64,000 nucleotides of DNA from Alphaproteobacteria bacterium (GTDB taxonomy: Bacteria; Pseudomonadota; Alphaproteobacteria; Micropepsales; Micropepsaceae). The notes under the pieces were generated by a model, which worked only from the letters and a program-made list of their open reading frames with translations, had not been told where the DNA came from and made no database searches. Location of the stretch: NCBI GenBank assembly GCA_021325375.1, contig JAJPHG010000026.1, positions 62,001 to 126,000 of the forward strand. The letters run 5' to 3'. Below are positions 46,476 to 55,972 of the stretch, one piece after another; positions within the stretch are counted from its first letter, which is position 1; each line of letters begins with the position of its first letter. The position numbers and the translations under genes are program-made.

Positions 46476-47815
46476 TGACCCGACGCTCTCACCGCGAGGC
46501 CACACCGTTCCCTTGGAAAGCGGCAGTGGTTCTCGCGGCCTGCGCGTGCGTCTCGAGCCCGGCCTTTGCCGCGTCCAACGACAATCCCACCTTCGAGCAG
46601 GTGCTGGCGGCGCCCGATGACGTCGATCTCAATCTCGCCTATGCCAAGGCGCAGGCCAATGACGGCCACCTGCTCGACGCCGCCGCGGCGCTCGAGCGCA
46701 TCTTGATGGCGCATCCCAACGCGGCGTCGGTGCGGCTGTTCTACGCCGTCGTGCTCTACCGGCTGGGCGACCTGCAGGACGCCAACACGCAGCTGGCGCT
46801 GGTGGACAGCGCGCAATTGCAGCCGCTCGGCCGCTCCGAGCTGAACCGCTACCGCCGCATCATCGTCGACGGGCGCAGCGACAGCACCTGGGGCGGCCAG
46901 CTCTCCGGCGGCTTCGGCTACAACACCGACGCGCTGGGCCAGCTCGCGACGCAGTTCGACAATCCCATCCTGGGCACACCGCACCAGAAAGGCACCGCGG
47001 CCGTCTTCTCCGGCATGGTCACGGGCTCGACCAAGCTCGACCAGCTCGACGGGATCACGCTCTACGGCTCGGCGTCGGGCTACAGCAGCACCGAGATCTC
47101 CGGCCCCAACAACAAGCTGCAATATTTCAGCGGCGAAGCGGGGGTGAGCAAGGCCATCGACACGCTGTCGCTGTCGGCGAGCGGCATCGCCAACCGCTAC
47201 TGGGTGTTCGGCGATCCCTATCTGCTGGAATATGGCGGCCGCATCGGCGCGGACTGGCGCGCGAGCTCGGCCTTGACGCTCAGCACGACGGCGGAAGCGG
47301 TGTGGCAGGACTACGACGCGCCGCTCGTCACCCTGCCCTCCGGCGCGATCCAGTCGCGCAACGGCGGCCGCTACAACGCGCAGCTGAGCGCCGCGTACCG
47401 GATCGATGCCCATTCCGCGGTCGGGCTTCTCGGCGGCTACGAGTTCCAGACCGCGAGCTATCGCGGCTTCGCCTACAACGCGCCTTTCGCGGGCGCGGAT
47501 TATATCGGCTCGCTGGGATCGGGCGTCTATCTCGACGTGCAGGGCGACATGCGCTGGGTGGACTATCGCGCGATCGACATCGTCTTCATCCCGCAGCTCA
47601 CCAAGCCGCGCAAGGACATCAGCGACTATGCGAGCGCGACGCTCGGCGTGCCGCTCACCGCGCTCAAGCCATTGGGCGCGGACGTCGAGGACGTGCAGGA
47701 CGTCGTCTTCGAGGCCACGCTGTCCTATGCGTCCCGCGTCAGGCCGGAGCCGCTGGCCGATTACGGCGGCGTCGGCGTGAATATCAATCTGGTGTGGCGT
47801 TTCGGCGACCGTTGA
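46475..47815 (+). CDS. TPR plus outer-membrane beta-barrel protein, copy 2
   Basis: 446 residues, a paralogue of copy 1 (shared FEQVxxAPDDVDLNxAYAKAQ, RYRRIIVDGRSD region, GSGVYLDVQGDMRWVDYRA). Signal peptide to about 33, TPR-like helices, then barrel strands ending in VNINLVWRFGDR. The ATG overlaps the stop of FecR copy 1 (TGATG), so the four genes form one transcript. Confidence 0.75.
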   Translation: MTRRSHREATPFPWKAAVVLAACACVSSPAFAASNDNPTFEQVLAAPDDVDLNLAYAKAQANDGHLLDAAAALERILMAHPNAASVRLFYAVVLYRLGDLQDANTQLALVDSAQLQPLGRSELNRYRRIIVDGRSDSTWGGQLSGGFGYNTDALGQLATQFDNPILGTPHQKGTAAVFSGMVTGSTKLDQLDGITLYGSASGYSSTEISGPNNKLQYFSGEAGVSKAIDTLSLSASGIANRYWVFGDPYLLEYGGRIGADWRASSALTLSTTAEAVWQDYDAPLVTLPSGAIQSRNGGRYNAQLSAAYRIDAHSAVGLLGGYEFQTASYRGFAYNAPFAGADYIGSLGSGVYLDVQGDMRWVDYRAIDIVFIPQLTKPRKDISDYASATLGVPLTALKPLGADVEDVQDVVFEATLSYASRVRPEPLADYGGVGVNINLVWRFGDR

Positions 47816-47828
47816 ACGGAGAAGCCCG

Positions 47829-48788
47829 ATGAAAACGACGCTTTCGGTTTCGCTCTTGGCACTGACGGCCGCGCTCGCTTCCTTCCCGGCGGCAGGCGCC
47901 GCCAGGGTCGGCGTCAACGCCGCCGTGCGCAACAAGGTCGAGATGAAGACCGACGCCGACGCGGCCCTGCGCCCGGCCGTCGTGCGCGAGGACGTGCATC
48001 TGGGCGATCTGGTCTCCAGCGGCGAGCAGAGCTCGCTGCAGATGCTTCTCCTCGACCATTCCGTCTTCACCGTCGGCGCCAATGCGCGCATGAAGATCGA
48101 CCGTTTCGTCTACGATCCGAACAAGGGCACGACAGACATCGCCGCATCGGTGACCAAGGGCGCCTTCCGCTTCCTCTCGGGCCAGCTCCTGCCCGGCGCC
48201 GGACGCCAGGCGATCCGCACGCCCGTCGCCACGATCGGCGTGCGCGGCACCATCGTCGAAGGCGCGGTCGGCCAGGATGTCGTCGACGTCGTCACCGGCG
48301 AGCCGGGCGTGCCCGCATTCACCGGCGATCCCACCAATGCCGTGCTGATCCTGCTGCGCGGTCCGAGCGGCACGCAGGGCGCCGACAAGCAGGGCGCGAT
48401 CGACGTCGAAAGCGCCAACGCGACCACGACCGTGAACAAGCCCGGCAATGCGCTGGTGTATTTTCCGGGACGGCCGGTGATCGGCCCGTTCGTGCTTTCC
48501 GACGCGGCTTACGCCCGCTTCGCGTCCCTGCTCAATCCGACGCCGCATGCGGGCGGCGGCGGCGGTCCCGATATCGGCTCGGCGGGCGCTGCGTCGGGCG
48601 ATTCCGGCCTCGGCGATTTCGGCAATATCGGCAGCGACATGCCCACTCTGGACCTGCCCGTGAACCCGCCCCCACCGCCGCCGCCGCCGCCCTGCGACGA
48701 ACTCAGATGCCAGACGCGCGACATCTTCAACGGCCAGGCGTCCAAAGGTCACCGTGCGGAGACCAAAGTGCACCCGCATTTTCATTGA
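47829..48788 (+). CDS. FecR-domain periplasmic protein, copy 2
   Basis: 319 residues, a close paralogue of copy 1 through the FecR domain (VGVNAAVRNKVEMKTDADAA, TPVATIGVRGTIVEGAVGQD). The tail differs: it has a nine-proline run and a final Cys/His-rich part (PPPCDELRCQT). Its last 62 bp overlap the convergent FHA-decaheme gene, so part of this tail may have arisen by read-through. CGGAGAAG precedes the ATG. Confidence 0.83.
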   Translation: MKTTLSVSLLALTAALASFPAAGAARVGVNAAVRNKVEMKTDADAALRPAVVREDVHLGDLVSSGEQSSLQMLLLDHSVFTVGANARMKIDRFVYDPNKGTTDIAASVTKGAFRFLSGQLLPGAGRQAIRTPVATIGVRGTIVEGAVGQDVVDVVTGEPGVPAFTGDPTNAVLILLRGPSGTQGADKQGAIDVESANATTTVNKPGNALVYFPGRPVIGPFVLSDAAYARFASLLNPTPHAGGGGGPDIGSAGAASGDSGLGDFGNIGSDMPTLDLPVNPPPPPPPPPCDELRCQTRDIFNGQASKGHRAETKVHPHFH

Positions 48789-50631
48789 TCGCGGGCCTGC
48801 CCGCATCGTGATAGCCGTGGCATTCGCCGCAGCTGCTGGACGCGGCCGTCGGCAACACGCGCTTGGACTGGCCGTGACAGGCGGCGCAGCGCGCGATCTG
48901 CGGCAACAGCACGTCGGCGGAGTGTTTGGAGCTTTCGGCCTTGTGGCATGAGCTGCAGATGGGCTGTCCGTTCGCGTCGACGCGGTGCGCGGGCACGCTG
49001 TGGTCGAACCCGCCGCGCGGCAGGTAGCGGCCGGCGAGACGCACCGGCGCGATGCCGAAGGCGAGCGATCCCGGATGGGGCGGCGCCACGACCGTGTGGC
49101 AGCCGTAGCAGGCGCCGCCGCGCGAGAATACCGCCCGCACGCTGCGCGCGACGGCGTCGCTCGACGGCGGCACGGGCGGCATGGCGTCGAAGCCCGGACG
49201 GCGGCGGAACAGATCGCCCATGTCGGACGACGCCGCCTCGCCGGAAGCGTAGAACGCGCTCAGCGTCGCCACGACCTGGTCGGGATGGCCGTGCGGCAGC
49301 ATCATCGTCCTGCCGCCTTCATGCGCGAAGGCGAGCGAGTGGCAGGCGGAGCAGTCGCGCACCATCTCGACCGGCTTGTAGCCGCGCCCGCTCGCATCGG
49401 TGCGGTGACAGCTCGCGCAGTCCAGCGCCGCGCCGTAACCGCGCGCGCGGCCGAGCTCCTGCGCCATGCGCGCGACGCCACCGGTCTTCGAAAGATGCAG
49501 GTCGTGGGGGAAGATCAGGCCGTTGTTCTCCAACGGCGTATCGGCGAGCGCGATCCGCTCGACGCGCGGTTCCTTTGGCGAGAGCGTCACGAGCGGCCGG
49601 AAATCGGGATGGCGTTCCCAATCGGCGACGTCGAGGAGAGCGGTGTCCGGCAGGCGGCGCTTCAGGCCGGCATGGCAATCGGCGCAGCCCGTTCCCACGA
49701 CCTGGTCCGCGGTGACCGTCTTCACGTCATGCGCTGCGGCCGGGCCGACATGCTCGGTGTGGCAGCTCGCGCAGCGCCCGTCGGGATGATTGAACGTCCG
49801 CGCGACCGCGGCATGGATGTCGTGGGCGAGATCGTCGCGCGAGGGTTGCGCTCTCGCCAATCGGTCCGCGGCGGCGTGATCACGCGCGGGCTCGGGTGCT
49901 GTGGCGCTTCCGGCGCCGCGCATCTGCGCCGCAAGGTCCAGCGCGGCCTGCTTGTCCAGACCGGTCTTGTGACAGGCCAGGCACGCATCGTCGCGCACGG
50001 AGACGAAGGCTTTGCGGTGGCAGGCCTGGCAATTGCCTTCCAGGAAGCGATGGCCGGGCGACAGCGCGCCGCCTTCCCACTGCACGTCGGCGCGTGGCAC
50101 CGCTTGCGCGGGCGCGGCGACGGGCGCGTCCCGGTAAAACGCGAACACGACAACCGGCAGGACGAGGCACAGCGCCAGAAGTGCCGCGCCGAGCGTCCAC
50201 GCCGCGCTGCGCCGGCTGAACATCGACGCGGCGAGGCGGAAGACGGTCTTCTCGTCCTGGACGTCGGGCTCTCCCGCCACGCTCGCGGTGCGCGACAGGG
50301 TGACGACGATCTCGTCGGCGCCCGCACCCGGCGCCAGACGCAATTCATGACTGCCGAAGATGAGCTTGGGCCGGTCGGCGAGCGCCAGTTGCGCGTTCCT
50401 GGTGAAGGCACCGTTCGCCTCGAACGACAATTGCCCCAGCGCCTTGACCTCGACCCGGCCGCGGCCCGTCTGGCGCATGACGGCATGACGCAGGCTGACG
50501 GCGAGATCGGCGATCTGGATGTCGCAATCCGTGCCGCGGCCGATGACCGGCTCGGCCGCCTCGATGTTCTTGGTACGGATGATATCGCCGCCGCCGGCGC
50601 GCTGGGTGACCTGGTTGAGGGTGAAGCTCAT
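48727..50631 (-). CDS. FHA domain - transmembrane - decaheme cytochrome c fusion
   Basis: 634 residues. An N-terminal cytoplasmic FHA domain (about 20-110; VIGRGTDCDIQIADLAVSLRH keeps the Gly-Arg and Ser/His positions) is followed by a single TM (about 145-168, LGAALLALCLVLPVVVF). Ten CXXCH sites lie in the periplasm (CQACH, CLACH, CASCH, CADCH, CASCH, CSACH, CYGCH, CSSCH, CAACH, CGECH). FHA domains bind phosphothreonine, so this joins a phosphoprotein reader to an electron-carrying chain through the inner membrane. It ends an operon with a cytochrome b-like gene and the FAD/Fe-S reductase. Confidence 0.88.
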   Translation of the reverse strand: MSFTLNQVTQRAGGGDIIRTKNIEAAEPVIGRGTDCDIQIADLAVSLRHAVMRQTGRGRVEVKALGQLSFEANGAFTRNAQLALADRPKLIFGSHELRLAPGAGADEIVVTLSRTASVAGEPDVQDEKTVFRLAASMFSRRSAAWTLGAALLALCLVLPVVVFAFYRDAPVAAPAQAVPRADVQWEGGALSPGHRFLEGNCQACHRKAFVSVRDDACLACHKTGLDKQAALDLAAQMRGAGSATAPEPARDHAAADRLARAQPSRDDLAHDIHAAVARTFNHPDGRCASCHTEHVGPAAAHDVKTVTADQVVGTGCADCHAGLKRRLPDTALLDVADWERHPDFRPLVTLSPKEPRVERIALADTPLENNGLIFPHDLHLSKTGGVARMAQELGRARGYGAALDCASCHRTDASGRGYKPVEMVRDCSACHSLAFAHEGGRTMMLPHGHPDQVVATLSAFYASGEAASSDMGDLFRRRPGFDAMPPVPPSSDAVARSVRAVFSRGGACYGCHTVVAPPHPGSLAFGIAPVRLAGRYLPRGGFDHSVPAHRVDANGQPICSSCHKAESSKHSADVLLPQIARCAACHGQSKRVLPTAASSSCGECHGYHDAGRPAINENAGALWSPHGDLWTPGR

Positions 50632-50638
50632 CGCCGCC

Positions 50639-51514
50639 TCACCAGTAGAAGAAGACGCTGACGATATGCGCCGTCAGCGCCGCCAGGAGGGCGAAGGTGA
50701 TGGGGACGTGGACGTAGAGCCAGACTTCCAGGAGCGCCTTGAGCTGGATCTGGCGCCGCGCGCGCTTCAACGTGGCGTCCTTGCGCTCGAGCAGCTCCAG
50801 GATATGGGCGAGCGTCGGGGAAGACGCGCCGCGCTGCGCACGCTTGAGCCGCGCGATCGCCTTGCGCGTACCGCAATTGCGGTGGGAATTCGTCAGACGG
50901 CGCCAGAAGCCGCCCGCAATGCGCGTCTTGTCGAGCGACAGACGCACGATCGCCGCCTGCTTCTGGTCGAGCGGCTGGGCGGCCTCCAGCATGCGGCTGT
51001 CGAGCGAGCGGATGATCTCCAGCATCTGCTTCTGCGTCGTCTCGGCGCGGTTCTCGCTCAGCCGGCTCGGCAGGCGCGCATACATGGCGATGCCGAAGAT
51101 GCCCGACACGATCACCAGCAGCATCAAGCCGTAAGCCAGGGTGTGGACGTTCCAGCCGAACTGGAAGCCCGTATGCAGCGTGACGATGACGATCAGCGCC
51201 AGCCCGAGATAGACATGCGCCGAGGTCCACGCCTTGAGCGACCAGAAGCCTTCCGTGATCGCGCGCTTGCGGATGCCCAGCAGCGTCAGCCAGACGATCA
51301 GCAGCGCGCCGATCGTGCCCAGCGTGTAGCCGAGCCACGTCCCGCCCGCGTGCTGCAGCCGCAAATCGCCGAGCGCATAAAGTACGGCGAACGCCGCGAG
51401 CGACGCCAGCGACAGCACGGACGCGATCTTCAGCCAGCGGAAATTGGCATGGCGCAGGAAGCCCTCATGCTTCGTCACATGGGAGCGCTTCCCGTATTGA
51501 TCGCGCCCGGCCAC
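50639..51514 (-). CDS. integral membrane cytochrome b-like protein
   Basis: 291 residues with four TMs in the first 145 residues and a fifth at the C-terminus (YVHVPITFALLAALTAHIVS). Histidines sit inside helices (AHVYLGLALIVIVTLHTGF, VHVPIT, AHIVS), consistent with two b-type haems. A basic cytoplasmic helical region (about 150-250) lies between. It starts 3 bp after the FAD/Fe-S gene and ends 7 bp before the FHA-decaheme gene, so it is the natural membrane link between them. The GTG start at 51514 is tentative. Confidence 0.7.
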   Translation of the reverse strand: MAGRDQYGKRSHVTKHEGFLRHANFRWLKIASVLSLASLAAFAVLYALGDLRLQHAGGTWLGYTLGTIGALLIVWLTLLGIRKRAITEGFWSLKAWTSAHVYLGLALIVIVTLHTGFQFGWNVHTLAYGLMLLVIVSGIFGIAMYARLPSRLSENRAETTQKQMLEIIRSLDSRMLEAAQPLDQKQAAIVRLSLDKTRIAGGFWRRLTNSHRNCGTRKAIARLKRAQRGASSPTLAHILELLERKDATLKRARRQIQLKALLEVWLYVHVPITFALLAALTAHIVSVFFYW

Positions 51515-51517
51515 GGC

Positions 51518-53965
51518 CTAGCGCCCGCGTTCGAGAAGGGCGACGGAGAGGAAATCCTCCGGCGAGACGCGGATCGCGGCTCCCGTCGGGCAGGCCTTGA
51601 CGCAAGCCGGCCCGCCCACCTTGCCGACGCACATGTCGCATTTGATCGCCACCTTGGGCGCGGCCTCGCCCTTCTTGGCGTGCTCGTATTTCCATTTCTT
51701 GTCGGGCTCGCCGGGCCCGGGCCCGGTGCCGAACAAGAGCCACAAAAGCAGGTTCGGCTTCTGCGGCGGCACCGAATCCATGCGGATCACGCCATAGGGG
51801 CAGTAGCGCTGGCAGTTGCCGCAGCCGATGCAGGTGTCGTTGATGAAGACCTCGCCGTCGGCGCCGCGCCGGATCGCGTCGGGCGGGCAATCGGTCATGC
51901 AATAGGGATGCTCGCAATGCCGGCACGAGGTCGGCACGTGCAGATGGGCATAAGTGCGGCCCGCCTCGCGGTCGAGGCGCGACAGCCCGTCATGGATGTC
52001 GGCGCAGGCCTTCTCGCAATTGTCGCAGCCGATGCACAATTCCTCATCGATCAGGAGCACGTCCGTCGCCTCGCCGATGCCCTGGGAGACCAGGAACTCG
52101 GCAACCGAGCTGTACATGTCGACGACGCCGCCGAAATTCTTCTTCTGGTCCTCGATGAAGGCGTTGAGCTCGCGCCGCGTCTTCATGTCGGCTTCGAGCT
52201 TCATCCGAAGCGCCGGCTTCTTGGCGAGAAGCTGGCGGAACACGTCGCCGTCGAAGCGGATCACGTCCGACTTGATCGCCGCGCGCACCGTGGCGGTACG
52301 CGGGCCGCCGTCGACCAGCGCCATCTCGCCGAAATAGGAGCCCGCCGGGATGTAGTTGAGGAACACGGCCTTGCCGCCGATCTCCTTCTCCACCGTCATC
52401 GAGCCGGAGCGCACGACATAGATGTCGTGGCTGTCCTCGCCCTCGCGCACGACGATCTCGCCGGCCTTGATCTCTTTCAGCTCCGCGCTGCCCAGCACGT
52501 CGGCGACATCGGCGGCGGAAAGTCCCGAGCCGAAGATCTGCAGGAGCTGGCGCTCGGTGGTGATGCGGTTGACGGTATCGCGCGCCTGCTTGGATTGCGC
52601 CATCAGCTTCAGTGCCGCGGTGCGTGGCACCTCCACGACGATGCAGTCGCGGCCCGCCCGCACCGTGGCGCCGCGCCGCCGTCCCGAAATCAGCCCCACC
52701 TCGCCGAAGATCGAGCCGGTCGGGATCGGCACCGTGACCGAAGGGTCCTTGGGGTCGACCTCGACGCGCACCGAGCCCGAGGCGATTCCGAACAGCGAGG
52801 AGCCGATGACGTTGCGGGCGAAGATCACCTGATGCTCGCGATAGGCGCGCACCTCGCAATCGAGCAGGAATTCGCGCATCTGCAGCGGCGAGCGGGTGCG
52901 CAGGATCTCGACCTCGCGGCGCAGGAACTCGATCCATTCCTCCACCGAGCGCCTTCCGGGGAGGCCTTTGAGCTTGGCTTCCAGGATCGGCTCGTCGGCG
53001 GGTTTGAGGTCGCGATTGCCGGCGATGTACTCGACGACGTCGTAGCCCTGGTTGATGCAGTGCTTGATGAGCGGATAGCCCGCCAGCGCGCCGATGACGT
53101 AGATGCCGTCCACCGTGCTCTCGAAGGTCGGCGACAGTTGCGGGAAGGCGGCGGACGACTCGCTGGTGAATTTGAGCCCCGCCGACTCCACGAATTTGCG
53201 CGGCGGCTGCGAGCCCATGCGCGCGATGACGCGGTCGCAGGGCAGCTTTGCCGTGCCGTCCTTGGTCTCCACCGTGATGAAGCCCTTCTCGATCTTCACC
53301 GGCGCGGTCTCGGTGAGGATGGAGATACGCCCCGCGTCGCGCGCCGCCGTCAGCGCGGCGACATTGGCGTCCTTGGCGCGGGCGAAGTCCGCGGAGCGGT
53401 TGACGATGGTGACGATGTTGCCCTGCGCCGGATCGGCGGCGAGGCCGAGCGCGTTCTCGATGCCCGCGTCGCCGCCGCCGATGACGAAGATATGCTCGTC
53501 GACATACTCGCCCGGATCGTCGAGCTGGTACTGCACATGCGGCAGGTTGGCGCCCTCGCAGCGCAGGAAGTTGGGATTGCCCTGCGTGCCGATCGCCAGG
53601 ATGATCGTCTCGGCATGGACCTCGCCGCCCTTGGCGAGCGCGATGGTGAAATCGCCCTTGGCGCCTGTGATCGCCTTCACCTCGGTGCCGGTCAGCACGT
53701 TGACGCCGAACTTCGCGATCTCCTGGTTCCAGGTGTCGAGGATGTATTCGCGCTTGCCCGGCGCGAAGCTGCAATCGGCGCGCAGCACCAGCGCGCTCGG
53801 CGTCGCCATGATGTGCTTGCCGCGCTGGTAGCGGTAGATCGTGTCGGAGAGATGATCGGCCTTCTCGATCAGCACATGGCTGAGCCCGGCGCGCGCCGCA
53901 TGCGCGGCGGCGCTCAGGCCCGCCGGCCCCGAGCCCAATATCGCGACGCGATACACCTCAGCCAC
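51518..53965 (-). CDS. FAD/NAD(P) oxidoreductase - 2x cyclic-nucleotide-binding - 4x[4Fe-4S] ferredoxin fusion
   Basis: 815 residues, cytoplasmic. A two-dinucleotide-binding flavoprotein (ILGSGPAGLSAAAHA at about 9-23; VIGGGDAGIENALG near 163) resembles YpdA/thioredoxin-reductase-like proteins but has no CxxC redox pair in view. Two cNMP-binding domains follow (about 378-462 with FGEVGLISGRRRGATV; about 478-588 with FGEMALVDGGPRTATV). Next comes a DmsB/HycB-type ferredoxin (about 635-800): CIGCDNCEKAC, CRHCEHPYCMTDC, CIGCGNCQRYC, CDMCVGKVGGPACVKAC, sixteen cysteines for four clusters. It would pass electrons from NAD(P)H to the cytochrome b-like protein, gated by cyclic nucleotide. GTG start with GAGGGGGG upstream. 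Confidence 0.88.
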   Translation of the reverse strand: MAEVYRVAILGSGPAGLSAAAHAARAGLSHVLIEKADHLSDTIYRYQRGKHIMATPSALVLRADCSFAPGKREYILDTWNQEIAKFGVNVLTGTEVKAITGAKGDFTIALAKGGEVHAETIILAIGTQGNPNFLRCEGANLPHVQYQLDDPGEYVDEHIFVIGGGDAGIENALGLAADPAQGNIVTIVNRSADFARAKDANVAALTAARDAGRISILTETAPVKIEKGFITVETKDGTAKLPCDRVIARMGSQPPRKFVESAGLKFTSESSAAFPQLSPTFESTVDGIYVIGALAGYPLIKHCINQGYDVVEYIAGNRDLKPADEPILEAKLKGLPGRRSVEEWIEFLRREVEILRTRSPLQMREFLLDCEVRAYREHQVIFARNVIGSSLFGIASGSVRVEVDPKDPSVTVPIPTGSIFGEVGLISGRRRGATVRAGRDCIVVEVPRTAALKLMAQSKQARDTVNRITTERQLLQIFGSGLSAADVADVLGSAELKEIKAGEIVVREGEDSHDIYVVRSGSMTVEKEIGGKAVFLNYIPAGSYFGEMALVDGGPRTATVRAAIKSDVIRFDGDVFRQLLAKKPALRMKLEADMKTRRELNAFIEDQKKNFGGVVDMYSSVAEFLVSQGIGEATDVLLIDEELCIGCDNCEKACADIHDGLSRLDREAGRTYAHLHVPTSCRHCEHPYCMTDCPPDAIRRGADGEVFINDTCIGCGNCQRYCPYGVIRMDSVPPQKPNLLLWLLFGTGPGPGEPDKKWKYEHAKKGEAAPKVAIKCDMCVGKVGGPACVKACPTGAAIRVSPEDFLSVALLERGR

Positions 53966-54040
53966 GCCCGTCCCCCCTCGCGCCGCAGTATACACGGCGC
54001 TACAGTCCTGCCCTAACTGTATGGGGGCGAACGGTTTTTC

Positions 54041-55972
54041 ATGTCGGCGGAGATCGGCCAACTGGCCCTGATTCTGGCGTTCGTCCTGGCGCTGGTGCAG
54101 GCCGCGGCTCCCCTGATCGGCGCGGCGCGGCGCGATCCGGCGCTGATGGCGCTGGGGCGGGTCGCGGCGCTGCTGCAGCTGCTGTTCGTGGGCCTGGCCT
54201 TCGCGAGCCTGGCTGTGGCGTATCTGGCGAACGATTTCTCGGTTGCGCTCGTCGCGGAGCATTCCAACACCACCCAGCCCTGGGTCTACCGCTTCGCCGG
54301 AACCTGGGGCAGCCATGAAGGCTCGATGGTCCTGTGGGTGCTGATCCTGGCGGTGTATGGCGGCGGCGTCGCGCTGTTCGGGAACGGACTGCGCGAGACG
54401 TTGCAGGCGCGGGTGCTCGCGGTGCAGGGCATGATCGGCGCCGCGTTCCTCGGCTTCTCGATCTTCACCTCGAACCCGTTCCTGCGGCTGAGCCCCGCGC
54501 CGCTCGAAGGCAGCGAGCTCAACCCGCTGCTGCAGGACCCCGGCCTCGTCTTCCATCCTCCCCTGCTCTATCTCGGCTATGTCGGATTCTCGGTCGCCTT
54601 CGCGTTCGGCATGGCCGCGCTGATCGAGGGACGCGTCGACGCCGGCTGGGCGCGCTGGGTGCGGCCCTGGGTATTGGCGGCATGGATCTGCCTCACCACC
54701 GGCATCGCGCTGGGAAGCCTGTGGGCCTATTACGAGCTCGGCTGGGGCGGCTGGTGGTTCTGGGACCCGGTGGAGAACGCCTCGCTGATGCCGTGGCTGA
54801 TGGGCACCGCGCTGCTGCATTCCTCGCTGGTGCTGGAGCGGCGCGGCGCGCTGGTGAGCTGGACGATCCTGCTGTCGATCCTCACTTTCTCCATGAGCCT
54901 GATCGGCACGTTCCTGGTGCGCTCCGGCGTGCTGACCAGCGTGCATGCCTTCGCGCTGGACGCGGCGCGCGGCGTCTACATCCTGGCCATCATCGCGGTG
55001 GCGACGGGGTCGGCGCTGGCGGTGTTCGCCTGGCGCGCGCCGTCGATGCGCAGCGGCGCGCTGTTCGCGCCCTTGTCGCGCGAGGGCGGCATCACCCTCA
55101 ACAACCTCTTCCTGCTCGCGGCGACGGCGACGGTGTTCTTAGGGACGTTCTATCCGGTGTTCGTGCAGATGTTCGACGGCCGCTCGATCTCGGTCGGGCC
55201 GCCCTATTATCACATGACGTTCGTCCCGATCTTCGTGCCGCTGCTCGCGCTGGTGAGCTTCGGGCCGATGCTGAACTGGAAGCGCAACGACGCGCGCGAG
55301 ATCCTCGCCAGGCTCAAATGGCCGCTCGTCGTCGCAGGACTCGCCTTCGTCTTCTGCATCCTCGGCTTCGGCTTCGCCCAGACGCTGGCGGCGGGCGGGA
55401 TCGCGCTCGGCCTGTTCCTGATCGCGGGGGCGCTCGCGGTTCTCGCGCGCCGCCGCCTGCGCTCCACGCCGTTCGCGACCTTCGGCATGGCGTTGGCGCA
55501 TGCGGGTCTCGGCGTCACCGTCATCGGCATCGCTGCGGTAAGCGCGTGGCAGACGAGCAAGGTGCTCGACATGGCGCCAGGCCAGACGGTGGAGCTCGCC
55601 GGCCAAGAGATCACGCTGCAATCGGTGGCGAGCGTCGCCGGGCCGAACTACCAGGCGAACCAGGCGCGCTTCCGCGTCGTGTCGCGTTCGGGAGAGCGCA
55701 TGCTGATCTCGGAGCGCCGCCTCTATCCGTCGAGCGGCACGCAGACGACAGAGGCCGGCATCGGCACCGGCGTGCTCGGCAACATCTATATCGCCATCGG
55801 CGATCCGGATGCGAGCGGCATCGTGGTGCGGCTGTGGGACCATCCCTTCGTCGACTGGATCTGGGCGGGGGCGCTGATGATGGCGCTGGGCGGCGCGCTG
55901 TCGCTCGGCGACCGGCGCTTCCGCGTCGGCGCCGCCGCGCCCGCAACCGTCGCTGCCACGGCAACGGCATGA
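54041..55972 (+). CDS. ccmF: cytochrome c-type biogenesis protein CcmF (CycK)
   Basis: 643-residue polytopic membrane protein, normal length. The WWD haem-handling signature GWGGWWFWDPVENASLMPW is intact at about residues 237-255, with conserved periplasmic histidines nearby. It is the haem lyase core of the system I maturation machinery that attaches haem to CXXCH proteins in the periplasm. It is divergent from the FAD/Fe-S gene with a 75-bp spacer. CcmE, which normally precedes it, is absent. CcmH follows with an ATGA overlap. Confidence 0.96.
   Translation: MSAEIGQLALILAFVLALVQAAAPLIGAARRDPALMALGRVAALLQLLFVGLAFASLAVAYLANDFSVALVAEHSNTTQPWVYRFAGTWGSHEGSMVLWVLILAVYGGGVALFGNGLRETLQARVLAVQGMIGAAFLGFSIFTSNPFLRLSPAPLEGSELNPLLQDPGLVFHPPLLYLGYVGFSVAFAFGMAALIEGRVDAGWARWVRPWVLAAWICLTTGIALGSLWAYYELGWGGWWFWDPVENASLMPWLMGTALLHSSLVLERRGALVSWTILLSILTFSMSLIGTFLVRSGVLTSVHAFALDAARGVYILAIIAVATGSALAVFAWRAPSMRSGALFAPLSREGGITLNNLFLLAATATVFLGTFYPVFVQMFDGRSISVGPPYYHMTFVPIFVPLLALVSFGPMLNWKRNDAREILARLKWPLVVAGLAFVFCILGFGFAQTLAAGGIALGLFLIAGALAVLARRRLRSTPFATFGMALAHAGLGVTVIGIAAVSAWQTSKVLDMAPGQTVELAGQEITLQSVASVAGPNYQANQARFRVVSRSGERMLISERRLYPSSGTQTTEAGIGTGVLGNIYIAIGDPDASGIVVRLWDHPFVDWIWAGALMMALGGALSLGDRRFRVGAAAPATVAATATA

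Noticed and set aside
53966..54946. Extension of the FAD-cNMP-FeS frame upstream to 54946
   Set aside because: That part is antisense to ccmF; the flavin motif begins right after the GTG at 53965, which has a good ribosome site.
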